Source: Hydractinia symbiolongicarpus
Taxonomy: Eukaryota > Cnidaria > Hydrozoa > Anthoathecata > Hydractiniidae
Direction of reading: 5' to 3'
DNA length: 64,000 nt
Assembly: GCF_029227915.1 (NCBI RefSeq)
Contig: NC_079884.1
Span: 3,844,001 to 3,908,000 of the forward strand
Below are positions 1 through 15,759 of this stretch, piece after piece. Both the position numbers and the translations under genes were made by a program. The notes beneath the pieces are model-generated. The model did no database searches. It worked only from the letters and a program-made list of their open reading frames with translations, and had not been told where the DNA came from. Every line of letters begins with the position of its first letter. Positions within the stretch are counted from its first letter, which is position 1.

Positions 1-64
1 GAAGAAGAAGAAGAAGAAGAAGAAGAAGAAGAAGAAGAAGAAGAAGAAAAAGAAGAAGAAGAAT
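1..64. repeat. (GAA)n microsatellite
   Basis: Nearly uninterrupted GAA triplets run from the first base of the window to about position 64, with one AAA interruption near 48-50. The tract probably continues to the left of the window. Confidence 0.95.
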
Positions 65-3000
65 AGGAAAGGGGCTCACCAATTGTAGATTCAACTTCGA
101 TTTATCATGATGTGGTAGTGGAGTGTTGAGTGCTAGTAATACACAGTTTACAGCAATGGTTGCAAGAATAAAGTGATCAAATGGCTGGAAAAACACATGT
201 TAAGGATAACGATAACACTGACACAAAAATGTATGCATAAGTAGCAAGCATAATGTTGTTACAAACATCTACCCCACACTATATTACGTAGCCTACCCCA
301 AGTCTATACAACGAGTACGAAAACATAAAAAAGTAATGTCGGCTTTCTAAATGTCAAAAGAAAATAAAAAATATATTTTTGCTAAATATTTATGCACAGT
401 AGAAGCTCTAAAGTCAGTTTAAAATTTTAAAGACAATTTTGTCTTCTATCTGAACGCTTTATATCTTGATTCTGCATTAGCAGAAACTTAATTTGTGTAG
501 TATGATACGTTTAGGCATTAAACTGGTTTATACTTTGCAGGCTGAGGGCTACAAATATGCTACCTTATTAGATACATGTGCTACTTAACAGTCGCGACAG
601 AGCATGGAAACCAGGGCTTTTTGTCGCCCAGAAGATTGGATTAGGGCGACATGTGAAAGACATCAGAAATTATACTAGTCTGAACATTTTCAACTTGGCA
701 ACTAGAAATAAATAGCTTTTGTAAAACATTGGAAAGTTTAAAAGTGCGTCTATCTAATTTAAAACTATGGTTTAAAAAAGATCATTTCATAGAAATATTT
801 TGTTTAAGATTACAGATATAAAAGAAGAAATATTAGATACCGCGTAAAGTGAACTACAATCCAAAAAAAACTAAAAATAAAATTTTGTGTGTGTGTATTT
901 AACCACGCTACACAAAAATGAAATAATGTGTGTCTTTTCTTTTATGCTACTTGGCCTAACTCTCAAGTTTATTGAATCCCTGTTACCGACATAAAATGTT
1001 TATTTTCTGACACAAAGCTACTTAAATTAGAAAACTTTCTTTTTCTTCTTTCACCCTCAAAGTAAGTAACCATCTTTTCATGAAAAGGATACCTTAGACT
1101 CGCTTACTGCTCGACATAATCTTCTAACAGGATTTGATTCACCGAATATAAACAAACTAGTGTAACTTTTTCGTTCTGGTCCTGTTATTTTCTGTAATGA
1201 AGAAGCTTTTGACTGACTTCCCGTCATTGACACTGCTGTTGACTGTCGTCTGATATCTCTTTGCGACATAATTATTATATTCGTCTAATTATATATAATG
1301 TATCTTGTTATATTATTGACTTCAAGTAGTCCAAGGACTCTTCTTTTTCACTTTTTTCTTATATTCTTCCAAGGTTTTCATTTGCGTGGAATGTTTTGGA
1401 TATTCTTCATACGGAAAATGTGATTATAACCCCAACGAATAAAAAAGAAGCTTCCACTTCGCACTTCTATTCCCTTTATTAGAATTTTTTTACAAAATTT
1501 TTTACTCTATTATATATTTTTAAGTTTTTGTTGAAATAAAGAAAGAAAAGAAAATTAATTGAAGAACACTAAGGAATAATCTGATCAGGTCTGGGAACTA
1601 ACGTTTTAACATCTGTCCAATAACATGAGAGAAATTTTATATTTTGAACACGTGATCTTATTGTTTTACGCGAACAGCTTATAACGTCTGGTAAAAACAT
1701 CATTTCTCTCGCTCTCCTTTTCACCTGCTCCTTTTATATATTTGGTTTTTAATTAATATATAAGAAGGAAAATGCAAGGTAATCGAGGCAAAATCTTTAA
1801 ACATAATAGAAACTCTCCTTAGTATTTTGTTCTTTCTTTCTTATGGTTTTGTGTGGAAACAAAGATTATTCAACAAGCTGCTAATTTTAACACTAGACTA
1901 TAACCCCAATAATTTAAAATGCAATATCATGCTGATTCATCAAATTATGATGTCATCATCACTTTTGTTTCGCATATTGCTAGGTGGAAAACTCTGTTGC
2001 GAGAAACATTCTTTTATGGTTATACTTTCCAATCAAATCATTCGAAGCCCTTTCTCCTCAGAACTATTTTTTTGTTTTAATTCGAGAAAAAGTTCAAAAG
2101 CCCTTGTAACGAAATTGAATCGGACAATATTAACTTTGAAACCAAAAAAAAACTTTAGCAATTTTATTAAATTTTTCTTCTAAAAAAAATTACAAAAAGG
2201 GTACAATAAAATTTTTAGATCTTTTTATAAATGTTTCAAAAGTAAAGAGTTTAAAGCCAAGAATATTGCAGCAGTCTTTTTCTTTTCTGATCATTATTTC
2301 GCTAATCGTAACGGCACGTGGTCGTCTGTGACGAAACATAAAAATTATTAGTAATAATTTTATGACGAAACCAAATATATTAGTAATATTTTTTGTGTGT
2401 TTCATATTTAAATTATTTATTACAATATGTAATATGTAGATTGACCTGAAAATTTAAAACCTTTTAGTTTTTTCTCTTAAATACTTCAGTATTTTATTTT
2501 TGATGTTGTCTCTGGAACTTGCAAAGATCCTAAAAGGTTGTTGGAGATAGAAATTCGAGAGGGCGAAAGATAAGGAAGATAGATTGTATAAAGATAATCG
2601 GACTTCACTACAACCAATTCGTAGTCCCTTCTATATTATACTTCGTGCAACTCAACTTTTAGCTATTTTTCAGTAATTCGTAAATAACTCACTACTGATT
2701 GAGAATGCGTCAATTGCGCCATAGAGTTATTTTCTTTTATTATATCTCTATGATTGCACCAAATGCATCAATCGCGCCACATGCATCAATCGCACCACTT
2801 AACAAGACTTTTAGAAATCACTAACCTACACGAATTTTCCTTGATTTTCATCCTTGGTTTATTTGCCGATATTAAATTCTTCTGTCCGTTTTTTTGTACA
2901 TGCTGAGCACCTCCTTAAGAAACTGCTATTTATTAACCATGTTCATCACCAACAAAGTTTTCAGATCTACTAAAGGATTGGTTGTATCGCCATCGCCATC

Positions 3001-3095
3001 GTCTTCATCCATCATTATCATCATTAGCACAAGAAGCAGCAGCAGTAATCGGTGTTACTATCATCAAAAGTGGGGCATTAACATTGCTAAAACTA
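65..3095. other. Intergenic, no gene recognised
   Basis: AT-rich sequence. I see only short open frames with no recognisable protein motif, no consistent splice structure and low-complexity runs. No tRNA or rRNA was recognised. A short near-repeat of a 'gcatcaatcgc' motif occurs around 2764-2793. Confidence 0.5.
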
Positions 3096-3196
3096 CAACT
3101 CGATCCGAGGACCTGCTGTCTCTTTTTGCTTTTCGGACGGCGAGAATCAATAAACGCAGCGACAATGAGAGACAAAAAGACCTGGGAACGAGGTTG
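3096..3196. mobile_element. Small inverted-repeat element (CAACCTCGTTCCCAGG family)
   Basis: The left edge reads caactcgatccgaggacc and the right edge is the inverse of caacctcgttcccaggtc, giving a roughly 100-bp element with imperfect terminal inverted repeats. The same edge sequence recurs at 32856-32950, 35956-36075, 38078-38191, 45998-46120, 51967-52037 and 52529-52611. It is therefore a dispersed non-autonomous family. No coding capacity is visible. Confidence 0.7.
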
Positions 3197-4056
3197 CTGA
3201 ATCTGATCGTTGACATATTATCATCATTTTCGATCCTGCAAATCTTTGCATTATGTATTATTGGTAACAAATCACTTAATAAATATTAGAAATATCTATT
3301 TGCGTCATTTTTGAAAAAGTATTTCAGGCAATTTTTTTATGAAGTAAGGAAGGAACTAATAAACAACACATTTGTGTATCATTCAACAACTAACTCTCTT
3401 CAAATCATGACCCTACTATATATATACAACTCTTCATCATAGATGTTTCTCTTCATCCTTATTGTTGCATTACAACATTATTGCTCACTAAATTACATCT
3501 TTGTTATACCTAGGTTTGCTAAGTTTCGCACATTGCTTCTTCTCTGATAGATAAAAGCAAAGTTAAAGGCGATTATGGCCAAATGATTTTCTAACATGTT
3601 GTTAAATAGTCTATAAAACAGAGGAAATATTTAGTAATAATGAAGAAATTGGGAAAGATTGACTTCCATTGCGAACTTTTCTAGTATACCTTTAATTTTT
3701 CTAAATTATTTTGGAAAGGAAAATTTAGTTACAGCTCAGATATTTCCTGATTACACGTTTTTTATAATTTTATAATATTGATGTTTTAACTTTAAGATTA
3801 TATTCAGCATTATTAAATGAATTAATTAATTACGGTCAAAGTCTTCTTAATTTTTGACTTTTACTAACAAGCCTCGGTTTCAAGCAGAGGTCAATTAGCA
3901 CAGAATTAAAAAAAAACTGTATTAACAAGTTTTTTTGTTTGCTCATAGTGATAAGAAACAGAGATAATATAATGAATCGACCCGAAATAGCCGATTTTTT
4001 TATGAACTTGTCCGACTGCAGGTGGCCGAAGCATGAGAGCATCATATTAAAATAAA
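3197..4056. other. Intergenic, nothing recognised
   Basis: AT-rich sequence with no supported gene. Open frames here are short and lack motifs. Confidence 0.5.
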
Positions 4057-4335
4057 ATGGCTGACAGATAGGAAGATTACCTATCAGGAGACGGCTTTGA
4101 TTTGATTTTGCGGTTGATTGACGAAGATATTACAGAAACTGAGCCAGAAATTAGCGATGAAGTGACTAACGACATCGACACTATGCATACAGCAGCTCAC
4201 ACCGGTTTTTCATGTCAACACTGACAAAAAATTTGCCTCACAAAAAGAGGGCCTTCACGACATACCAACACTCAGAGCAAGTACTGGCACCTGGGAGCAA
4301 AGAGAAAAAAGAAGAAACGGCAGAAGAAAGGCTCC
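4057..4335 (+). pseudogene. Broken transposon-like N-terminal ORF with zinc-finger-like segment
   Basis: An ATG at 4057 opens Met-Ala-Asp-Arg and then meets an in-frame stop. The frame continues with an acidic segment (DGFDLILRLIDEDITETE) and a Cys-x2-His...Cys-Leu-x-Lys-Arg-Gly-Leu stretch, again broken by a stop. The layout of an acidic start followed by a single C2H2-like 'RGL' motif resembles the N-terminus of hydrozoan transposon ORFs, as far as I recall. It could pair with the C-terminal-like remnant at 8470-8917, but that link is inference. No intact product is possible. Confidence 0.35.
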
Positions 4336-4339
4336 ATCC

Positions 4340-5010
4340 CCTTTTAATCTTTAATCTTTGATCTTGTTCTCGTCCTCTTTGTTGTTGCCAATTATTCCAA
4401 TTTATTCCAAGCAATTTGGTGCCTTGTTTGACTTGTTTGACTTGTTTCCTTTTTTCTTTTTGTCCTTTTTGTTTTTTCCTTTTTTCCTATCCAATTTTTT
4501 TCCTCGTTCGTTTACTTCATTCGTTTAACTGTTGGTATCTTTTTTCACCAAGTATCCATTTTTACGCTCTCTCCAGGTGTTCTATTGTATCACTTTCTAC
4601 TTGCTTCATTCTTATCTTGTTCTTTATCTTTTCTACCACACTTTCTCACACGTCTCTATATGTTCCATAACCTCTTCATCTACACATTCACACTTCCTTC
4701 CCTTCCCTTGGTTGTTTTCTATGTCATTCATCTCTAAACCAAATTTTTGTATCTGCACTTATCTTTTTTTATTTCAAATATTTTTGCCTTTCAAATTTCT
4801 GATTTTTTTGGTGTCTTAGTTTTTTCATCGTGATTTCTTTTTCTTCACCTTTTTTTTTTTATTTTCTCACATATTTTTCTTTCAACTAGTTTTTTTCATT
4901 CCTGTTTTATCATACCATCCATATCGTTCAACTCTATTTCCAAGTTTTTCCCATTATTTTGTTCCTCTCATTTTTTTATCTAGCACTATTTTTTACCAAG
5001 TCTACTTTCA
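4340..5010. repeat. Pyrimidine-rich low-complexity tract
   Basis: About 670 bp of strongly T/C-biased plus strand with long T runs. It yields spurious Phe/Ser/Leu-rich open frames (for example 4416-4670 and 4532-4819). It is not protein coding as far as I can see. Confidence 0.7.
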
Positions 5011-5014
5011 TCTA

Positions 5015-5400
5015 AGTACTTAGATTTTCATAAAGTATTAGATGTTGGTACTAAATTTGGCCATATTCCAGTCTCCTTTAAAATCCCCCAATATGGTGTT
5101 CCATTTGGCATTCTTAAAATTTTCTTTAATGCAGCAGCCTGTATTCCTTCTAGGTTAACCAAGTCCTTTTCTCTTAGTCTTATCCACACTTCTCAGTTAA
5201 AAACTATAGATGGTACTACAGTTTTTTCATACATTGTTAACTGTACCTCAGTGCTAAATTTGGCGAAATTTTCTTCTCTTCCAATTGATGATATCTCTTT
5301 TATTATGACATTTAGTTTTCCTTTTTATTTTCTGTATCTGCATGTCTAACGTTCTTTCTGATGTTATCCAGTTTCCCAAATACTTGTATTCTTTTGTTCT
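5015..5400 (-). pseudogene. LINE reverse-transcriptase C-terminal fragment, decayed
   Basis: Read on the minus strand from 5400 downward, the sequence gives EYKYLGNWIT, then REENFAKFSTEVQLTMYEK, then a segment with VWIRLREKDL, LEGIQAAALKKILRMPNGTP and YWGILKETGIWP. The order 'YLG - EV.L..YE - E.W..L - LE.IQ...LK.I - TPYWG.L.E.G.WP' is typical of the region after the catalytic YxDD in several non-LTR retrotransposons. At least one frameshift (near 5310) and one stop (near 5195) break it. No catalytic part is present. The fragment lies tail-to-head with the separate plus-strand LINE that starts near 5466. Confidence 0.75.
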
Positions 5401-5417
5401 TCCTACTATACCATTTG

Positions 5418-5453
5418 TTCGGGGGGAGTGGGGGATTCCTCCCCCCCTCTCAA
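5418..5453. repeat. G-rich/C-rich foldback block
   Basis: A short block of G runs followed by attcc and C runs makes an imperfect foldback. A related G-rich block ending in 'ggattcctt' lies at 13961-13984, which suggests a dispersed repeat remnant. Confidence 0.45.
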
Positions 5454-5465
5454 TAACTTTTTATA

Positions 5466-7835
<2,370 letters not shown>

Positions 7836-8055
7836 AAGAACAAAAGGGCGGCAATAAATTTTTCCTTGCGTCAGCACATTTTCTTCTTCAAAATGCCACT
7901 GACTGCTTAAAATTCAATTTCTCTAGTTCTAAAGCGAATTTTTGCATTCTGTTTAAGGTATCTGAAAGTCAAATAAAAGTTACTTAACATATTATCCTGT
8001 TTTCACATAGATAGCATGAAATGTTGCCAAAAATTGTTCGTAATCGGGTTTTTTC

Positions 8056-8088
8056 CCCGATTTTCGGGTAAAATCCGAAAAAATCGGG
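8056..8088. repeat. Short imperfect foldback
   Basis: CCCGATTTTCGG is followed after a short loop by CCGAAAAAATCGGG, an imperfect inverted repeat with a two-base offset. It may be a remnant of a larger inverted-repeat element. No function is evident. Confidence 0.4.
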
Positions 8089-8469
8089 AATCTGATTAAT
8101 CATATGTTCAAAACATGGAAAATGATTTTTCATGATGAAACAAAGTTGTGTCGTAAGTTTCAAGTTCTAAGGATAATCCGAACAGGGGTTATTTATTATA
8201 TTTTCCCAGTTATGAAGGTTTCATAGAGATTTTTAGGGGTAGTTTCGAGTAATAGCCAACATCAAAGCCTCTGAGAGGCATGGGACCAAAAATTTGGCAT
8301 GCAGGTGTCTAATAAATAAATACTGAAACTCATTAAGTATCATAGTCATACAACGTAGCGTTAAGGAGTTATTATGGACCGAATAGGGTTAAGCTCTTCT
8401 TCCTTTTCTTTTTCTTTCCCTTTACATTAAGAAGTATATAGAAAGGCTGAATGTTACCCACAATCAATT

Positions 8470-8917
8470 ATGAGTGAATTTCAGTCTTTCACAATTGGTA
8501 CCTTAAATAATGATTTGCCAACTTATGCAATTATTCGAGATGTTATCCAGTGTTTTCGTGGTGAGGCTGAAAAGTTTTATTCCTTATTTTACAAGGTGAT
8601 ATCAGAATCAAGTAATCTTTTTGGTGAAAATCTTAATAAAAATTGTAGCTTGCTGCTTGGCTTTGAACTAGCCAACCATGTTCCTGCCCATTTGTCAGGT
8701 GCTAAAATGAAGAAATGATGTTGTAAAACTAAAAGATCATAGTGTAGAGTTTTCTGACAAAGAAATGAGCATCATTGGTTACCTGAGTGGGTATGTAGTT
8801 AGTACGTTTTATCGCTGTATGCGTTCTTCAAAGTCAAACAGTCAATCCAGCCTTTACCATCAACAAGGCCTGGAAATATTGTTGGCTGGCAAGTTACCAG
8901 AAGAACAGCAAGTTTGA
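8470..8917 (+). pseudogene. Transposon-like ORF remnant, frameshifted
   Basis: An ATG at 8470 opens 82 codons ending in HLSGAKMKK before a stop at 8716-8718. In a shifted frame the sequence continues with FSDKEMSIIGYLSGYVVSTF, then RCMRSSK and EILLAGKLPEEQQ, and stops at 8917. The 'IIGYLSGYVVSTFYR' segment looks like the C-terminal part of a DNA-transposon-type protein seen in hydrozoans. That is recollection, not proof. The frameshift makes the copy broken. It could be the far end of the same element as the remnant at 4057-4335. Confidence 0.35.
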
Positions 8918-10699
8918 AAAAACATAAACTTAATCGTGGTGGGTTGTGAAGAGTTTCAAAGAACTTTACATGTATCTCCAGACTATCTCTGTTTCTTGTG
9001 ACTATGGTTTCTTGTAAGAATCTCAAGATTTCACATTTTATCAAGTTTCAAGTAAGGATTTCAAAATCACATTTATTTTTTTCAAAAAAGTTGAGAAATA
9101 GCAGCGGCACATCAACAAATTCGGGACTGGTGTTTGACAAAAACACAAAACTTCTGCACTGCTGATAATATTCGCTGGTATTTGCAATAACCTTTCAACG
9201 TAGCATCGAATGACATTTAAAAGAAATTTCACGTTTGATCGTCTCTTCTTATTGCATAAATGGTAGACTTTGTGAGCCCCGAGGAATGATGTCGATGTTA
9301 TTAGTATTAAATTATTTTTATGACTTTATATAATCAAGAATTTAATTTAAGAGTATACAAGATGAAAGACATTCCAAGTAAATGCATCTTTATATGCTTC
9401 AAGCAATCAAAAAGTTAAGAATTTGGCGAGCGGAAATCAAGTCGGGTCTGAAGTTTACTTAAACTGGCTTTTATCACAAGAGATTTCATCACTCTTGGCA
9501 AAGTAAAACTAACTCCAATATTTTATTAAATTGACCGAAGTGAAATTACAAGATTTCCATTCAAAGACTTTATCCCGGAGTAAAATGTGTTTCTTCGATC
9601 AGTACCCATGCTTTAAAGTTATAGCCCTGCTTTTTAGAGTTCTAAAAAAAACGTCTTAAACAGTATAAAACATAATTTGACGGAAGCCTTAGCTCTAAAA
9701 CAAAAAACATAATACGAGCTTTTTTATCGGTTTTACGCATCTTGTAATGCTCGATAATTCGTCACTCACGCGTTCACAGAAAATGTTAATAATTCTTCAA
9801 CTATAAATCTTAAACATTAGTTACTAAACTTTCACGCACAATAAAAAAAACAATGAGCGTATACACAGCTGGTATGAAGAGGGCGTGTCCGAACATCAGC
9901 AATATCCCAAGCCTTTAATTTAACGCCCAGGGTCTTTATTAGCATATTCACAAGCATAGACATCCATGACTTTAGTAAAACGACGGTGAAGTCAACTTGG
10001 CATATTATCAAAATAGTAGATGGTTGTTTTTTGTTGCAATATGTTAAGTCAAATGAAATACTTGTTAGAGAAACACGCTAATTAAAGACTTGATGGTGTC
10101 GTTTCCAGTTTAAAGAGAATTATTAATTTCACTATGCTACAATCTTGAACAAAGTATTTGCAGACAGGGCGTGGGTCTGTCCCTACATGTAATGTGGGTT
10201 GTTCAGTAATTCGCACCATGGGAGGGCTTCTTATACCCAGTTTGTCTGATTTAAATTATTTATCAAACAAGTAGCGAACTTTAGCTATTATAATGTAGTC
10301 CATTTCGAAGAATATCCAAAAAATCAATTGTGCATATATATTAAATGGTACTTTTTCACTTTGAGTTAAATACTCGACCTATTAGACGGAAGCAAAGTGG
10401 ACTATTTCAAAACACCAAGCCACTTCTACTCCTTATGTGTTGTTTAAACAGCCGTTCAGCTTTCGAGACGTTCAAGATCTCAACCAACTGTATCAACAAA
10501 CCAAGCCTACGTGGTGTTTTATCTTTGCATTTAAAATATCGCTGATGGCATATTGGATTTCATTTCTTGTGAGATCTTTGACAGTATACACACTTACTTC
10601 ATCAACAAAGTACAATGTAGGTAGCAATTGTCACCTTTCCTTCTGAAAATCATTGTAAAAATACTGCTAATACTAATGAGACGTTTAATTATATTTTAG
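8918..10699. other. Intergenic and presumed 5' region of the next gene
   Basis: No coding sequence is supported. The stretch must contain the promoter and probably a 5' untranslated exon of the gene starting at 10700, because that ATG directly follows a splice acceptor. I could not place the upstream exon with confidence. Confidence 0.5.
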
Positions 10700-13600
10700 A
10701 TGAAGTCTCTTGTATGTATACTCCTTCTTGGTGTAATTTCGCAAGGATATGCATTTCAATGCGATGCTATGTTTTCTGGACGGGTAAGTGATGTTCAGTT
10801 AAGCATGATACAGAAATATAATTCTGTAATCTTTTAGAGTCAAGCCGATTCAAATGCAAGCAATTCATTTACGAGGAATCCATAGGATCACTACCTAGTA
10901 GAGCAAGATCTTTCAGTAAAACGCTAAATTGATTAAGTTTGTTGTTTTTCTTGTTTAAAGGTATGCGGTAAATACCAGAAAGCTAGCAAATCACTTACTG
11001 ATGCAGTTCAAATAACCAACATGGCCATGGCAGATGCTGTTAGCGAGATTGCTCACGATACTGAAATTTTATTTCAAGCCTTTTTGCCATCGTTGAAAAA
11101 TACCAACATGAAAGATCAAGTGATCCGCTTAGGAAAGCACTCTGTAATTCGTATTTCTTCCAACATGACAACAGAAGAAGTGAAAGCTGTGATGGACGGT
11201 AAAATTTGATATCTTTTCTAGCTATTTTGACACCTATAAATTCGGCTTTGTAAGAACAAGTTTAAATTGGATATCTTAAGGGGGACTTCAAAACGAGTTA
11301 TTGATTTTTGAATTTAGTGACTTACACGAAAAGTAACGTTTAAAATCATCTTAAATATCACATTGACATCCAAATATAAGTAAAAATGACAGAAACGTTC
11401 CATACATATATTGGACATCCATAATTTATTCGATAAGCACTTATCTTGCTATTAAATCAAGCTTTCTAATAAAATAAACTTGAAACTTTTTTTGAACTAG
11501 CTAGTTAGCTATATTCTTCTAAATTTTGCATATAACAAGCTTCTTGCACATAAAGCCAGTCAAAGCAACAACATCACTTTTAAATCTTTTAGCTAGTCGA
11601 ATAGCATTTTTTAACAAATATTGCCCCCCATGTTGTCTTCTTGTGTTTTCCTTGTCAAAACAAACTTTCGAAATACTGATATTTAATATATTTAGCTCAT
11701 TTTAGCGCCAAAAAAATACTAAAAAAAATATTTCTTTTAATTAGAAAATAACAATAAAAATATCAAACTTATCATAAAAAAAAGAAATTATTCATTACCA
11801 ATTTGTATGTACAATACTTGATCTTTCCAGTGGTCTATTTATTTGACACTATTATTCAGAATTTACGAGGATGGAGAGTTTTCCATGTCGGGGAGCTTAT
11901 TTGAACCGCTTTGTAGCCCCTGTAAGGCAATTAATTTTTGCGTAAACTATTTTTTTCTAAAAAATGGTGTACAAGAAGATTAATTTTTGCGAGTCAGCCA
12001 TGTTGAAATATTTCACGATGATTTTTTTTTCCCACTTAATAAACTATTTTAAGACACTTTAATTTTTTTTATATCTTTACTGATAATATTTCGATTTGAT
12101 TTCATTTAAAGCCTACTTATTAACATAATGCTTATATCACAGCGGTTGACTTTTATTTTTATCACTTTCGAAAAATCCAGGAATTTTCAGGGATTATTGG
12201 GCAGAAAATGTTTTGGATAAATTCGCAAACTCGACGAAAATTACCTAAATCAGCGGAGATTATATGAAACACAATGACATTATTATCTGATGTAGGTATG
12301 TTGAAATGGTTAAAGACGTTGTCCACGGTCGGAATGATTGGTGATAAGGAATTTGAAATATTCAGCAAGGTTATTGATGAAGCCATGAAGAAAATTCTTT
12401 CAACCAGCAGTAACGCTTATCTCATCGTCGGTGAGTGTTCTCATCTCAACATTACTATTTCTTACATTAAGCGTCAGACTTTTTATGCTTTGCACTGAAA
12501 TACCAATCATGCGCCAATTATGCCTTTGTAAGAATACATTTTCATTAATTTGGCTTTGGTTAATATTTTCGAAACAAAATTATAATTTAAATTTGCTCTC
12601 AACATGTGATATGGATTTTTGTTTATCCTTTAAAAAGAGATCAGGGGATTTTATAACCCTTTAATTTTTGCGTATTTTTCATTCTGCACTAATCAAAACA
12701 AATCAAAACAACATCAACTTTAAAAGTTTTCAGAAGCATCCCTTCCCTTCTTGCAAATATTTCAATGTTATGACTTTTTTGTTCATTTCGCGCGCATTCT
12801 CCGATGCTGTGACAAATTAAAGATGGTGTTTGATTTTATGTTTTAAGATAAGATTGCGAAAGTCAAAGAAGCTTTAAAAAATGCTTTAAGTGGAGTCAGC
12901 TTTATCACAAGAACTTTAATCTTAAAAGCTGTGGACAGATTCAATGGACGCTTGGATCAGCTCTCAACAAAACTCTGCAGCATCTTGACAGCGTTTGGTC
13001 TTGGAGATAGTAAGTATTTCTAATATATTATCAAAAATCAGAATTTTAAAAATGAACAAATACAGTAACAGGACTTTCGAAAATCTTAAGTTTTTTACAT
13101 GGAATATAAGAATATGTAATTTTGCTTTCACTTTAGGATGTCTGGCTATCAAGGCAAAGATCGATGCAGTCATTGCCAAAGTAACTGGGAAAGTTGCTTC
13201 TGATGCAATCACTAAAGCACAGTCAGCTATTGCTGTGTCTGAAGTGCATCTGTTTGAGATGTTCGAAGAGATTGACAAAGACACACCAATTGTGAAACGT
13301 GGGATTTCAGATAGTAAGTGTATTGCACTATCTAGCGACAATCTTTAAAAGAATCTACAGTTTAGCTACCTATTTTTTTTCTCTTGAAAGGAACATTAAC
13401 AATTCTATAATAATACTCTTCAATATCTATTTTGACTCTTTAACATATTTAAGGAAAGAGCTGCCTCTGTATTCTGTTAACTTTGAGGATACGTATATGC
13501 ACCTGTATCGGAAATCTAAAATTGATTTTCCTGATGCTGATATATGTAATTTATTTTTAGCCTGGAGCAAGGTTCAAAAAGCAATGAAAGATCTGGGAGA

Positions 13601-13772
13601 TAAGATCACGGATGCAACGAAGAAAGCAATTGAGGAGTATAAACCAAAAATTAAGGATGCTTTGACTAAGGTGAAGACAGTTGTTATTGATGGAGCAAGG
13701 AAAATCATTATTGAAGTTCATGGTGGCATTGTAAAAATCCTTACTGACGGAGTGACAGGCACATCAGACTAA
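10700..13772 (+). CDS. Secreted protein with one C-terminal YKPKI domain (six exons, 335 aa)
   Basis: Exons 10700-10783, 10961-11198, 12296-12430, 12848-13009, 13137-13313 and 13561-13772 join to 1,008 bp. The first junction is phase 0 and all later ones are phase 1. The product starts with a clear signal peptide (MKSLVCILLLGVISQGYA), followed by two early Cys residues and about 230 residues that look mostly helical. Then comes a Lys-Arg site (IVKRGISD) and a final about 70-residue domain beginning TWSKVQ, containing EEYKPKI and ending at a stop. That last domain is clearly homologous to both domains of the 727-bp array at 26-32.7 kb, including the KRGISD boundary and the phase-1 exon start. 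I do not recognise the family. A secreted proprotein whose C-terminal domain is released at Lys-Arg is inference. The ATG follows AG at 10698-10699, so a 5' UTR intron or trans-splicing is likely. Confidence 0.85.
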
Positions 13773-15759
13773 AAAACTTTGTAACTCTCATGTTAACGTA
13801 ATAACATGCATATATAGCAATACAATACGGTTACGTTCTTTTTTCTACTCCTTTCTCGTAAGAAAGTAACGGATACTTAATGAGCCTAGGATTCGATGTT
13901 TTGACTCCCTATCCTTTCCACTTCCGCATTACTCCCCGATATCTTAACCCTATTCGGTCCAGGGGGAGGGAGGAGGGGATTCCTTCTCTTCAACATGTCG
14001 ATCCAAATTCAGATAAACGATTCGCATAAACGTTTTTAGTTTTGAGAAAAAACAAGCAACAAAATCATCCCATAAATCTTTTACAATTGCATTCTACAAT
14101 TGCATTGCAAATTTCCGTGATGAAAGTAGTAACTGTAGAAACTACCAGACCGCACATTTCTGAAATGGTATACAGATAATAACATCCTAATTCCTGTATA
14201 TACAGATTGTCTATCTTTTATCTGGCTGTATGTGTAAAACTATCTCCATCAGTCGCTACTTGGAGGTGATTTTTCGACGGTGGTGACTAGCATGTATTGC
14301 CAAAAGTAACACAGTGGGTCGTGTCCAAGCACGTAGGTTGTTATTTCCTCATTCTATTTAAACAAAGGAAAAGTTCACTGGCGGCTGCACCGGTGTGTCC
14401 CCGCACTAGTTTAGCAATCAGAAACTTTTTAAACAGAATGTTAAAGTTAGCTCTAGAATTAAAGTAATTGACTTTTGAGCAGATAAAGGTATTGTGGACA
14501 TATTTCAGCTTTCGATAAGGTCTCAGAGAAAGTGCTGACATAAGTATAACTTTTCTTTCTTGTTGTGTTATAAATGCGTCAAGTTTATTTCAATTTGGAA
14601 AAGCCTCTCAACGTTATAGACACTCCTCCCCCGGTCATAATATGTTCGAATAACCCCGAACGGAACAGGGTTAAGCAGCCCACACATGGACCCGAAATAC
14701 GTTTTCAAACCGCAATGAAATTTCGTTGTGTTTACATGCAGTTTTTCAAATCAAGATTGTGTGAACTGCATATGCGTAATAACTTTGTGCAAATGCACAA
14801 GGACTTAAATATACGCAATAGCTTTATACGCATGCGCAATAGTTTCATTTTGAAGAAGAAATAAAATTTCATTTAGGCTGTTTCAATAAAAAAGAAGATT
14901 TTGGGACTTTTGTTTCACGTTTTTTGTTTGCTTGCTTGTTTTTTTATCTTTCTATTCAGCATAGTTTTTTTATCTTTCTATTCAGCATAGCTAAATTAGT
15001 TAGAATTTTTAGCTCAGTTCGGCTTCAAAGAATCATGTTTAGGCTAATCTCGGCATCTTGTATCCTTTTGAAGTTCAGGACGGCGATACGAATATGCAGG
15101 CCCGTACACGTGATTATTAACATTTCTCCTAATAACTCAGATTTTTCTTAAAGATATGTCGTGTTAAGATAGCAAAGGCCACGTGATGTCAAAATTAAAC
15201 TAGTATTTTTAGCAGGTGAACAATTGGTGAAGAAACCAAAACAAGTGAAAGGAACAATATGTTTTTCTTCAGACAAATAGAGTTGGTCATCATAGTGATT
15301 CTGTGATTTTGTTAACGTTAAGGCGATAAAAAAATATAAAAAAATTTTGCGGCAAACATTAGTTGAGCTAGCTAGCTAGCCGACACTCTGAGCTAGCTAG
15401 CTTTTAATGTTTTTAGTTTTGTGGATTTCAATAACTATATTCAGGTCTTTTTTCCAAAATTTTAGCTGGTTAGACAGTTTAGAAGTTCTTGTCTTGATAA
15501 AAGTTGTGCATTCATTTGGTTTGGTTGAATTTTACTTAAGAAGTGTGTTCTATAGTAAACAAGAAGCTCGACGGCTTGAAGATTTCCGCCTTCAGCATAG
15601 ATAATAAGTATATAGTGCGAGACTATCCTCAGAGAAAAAAAATCCGCTGCATATTATCTGCAACAAAAGTTTGACAAGTTTAAAAACAAAAAGAAAACAA
15701 AAAGGTAAAGCCAGCGTAAATATCTTTCGCTCTGGGGACGAAATTGATTTAAAGATTGA
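13773..15759. other. Intergenic with repeat remnants
   Basis: No gene is supported. An 18-bp block at 13943-13960 (cttaaccctattcggtcc) is the exact inverse of 8376-8393, a dispersed repeat remnant. A 26-bp direct duplication lies at about 14940-14990. GCTAGCTA repeats lie near 15367-15400. Confidence 0.5.

Noticed and set aside
1827-3289. Several open frames of 70-130 codons in the first 3.3 kb
   Set aside because: Most begin with non-ATG codons, none has a recognisable motif, and part of the 2894-3289 frame is a mobile-element copy.
4416-4819. Two Phe/Ser-rich open frames
   Set aside because: They lie in a pyrimidine-rich low-complexity tract and show no domain or splice support.
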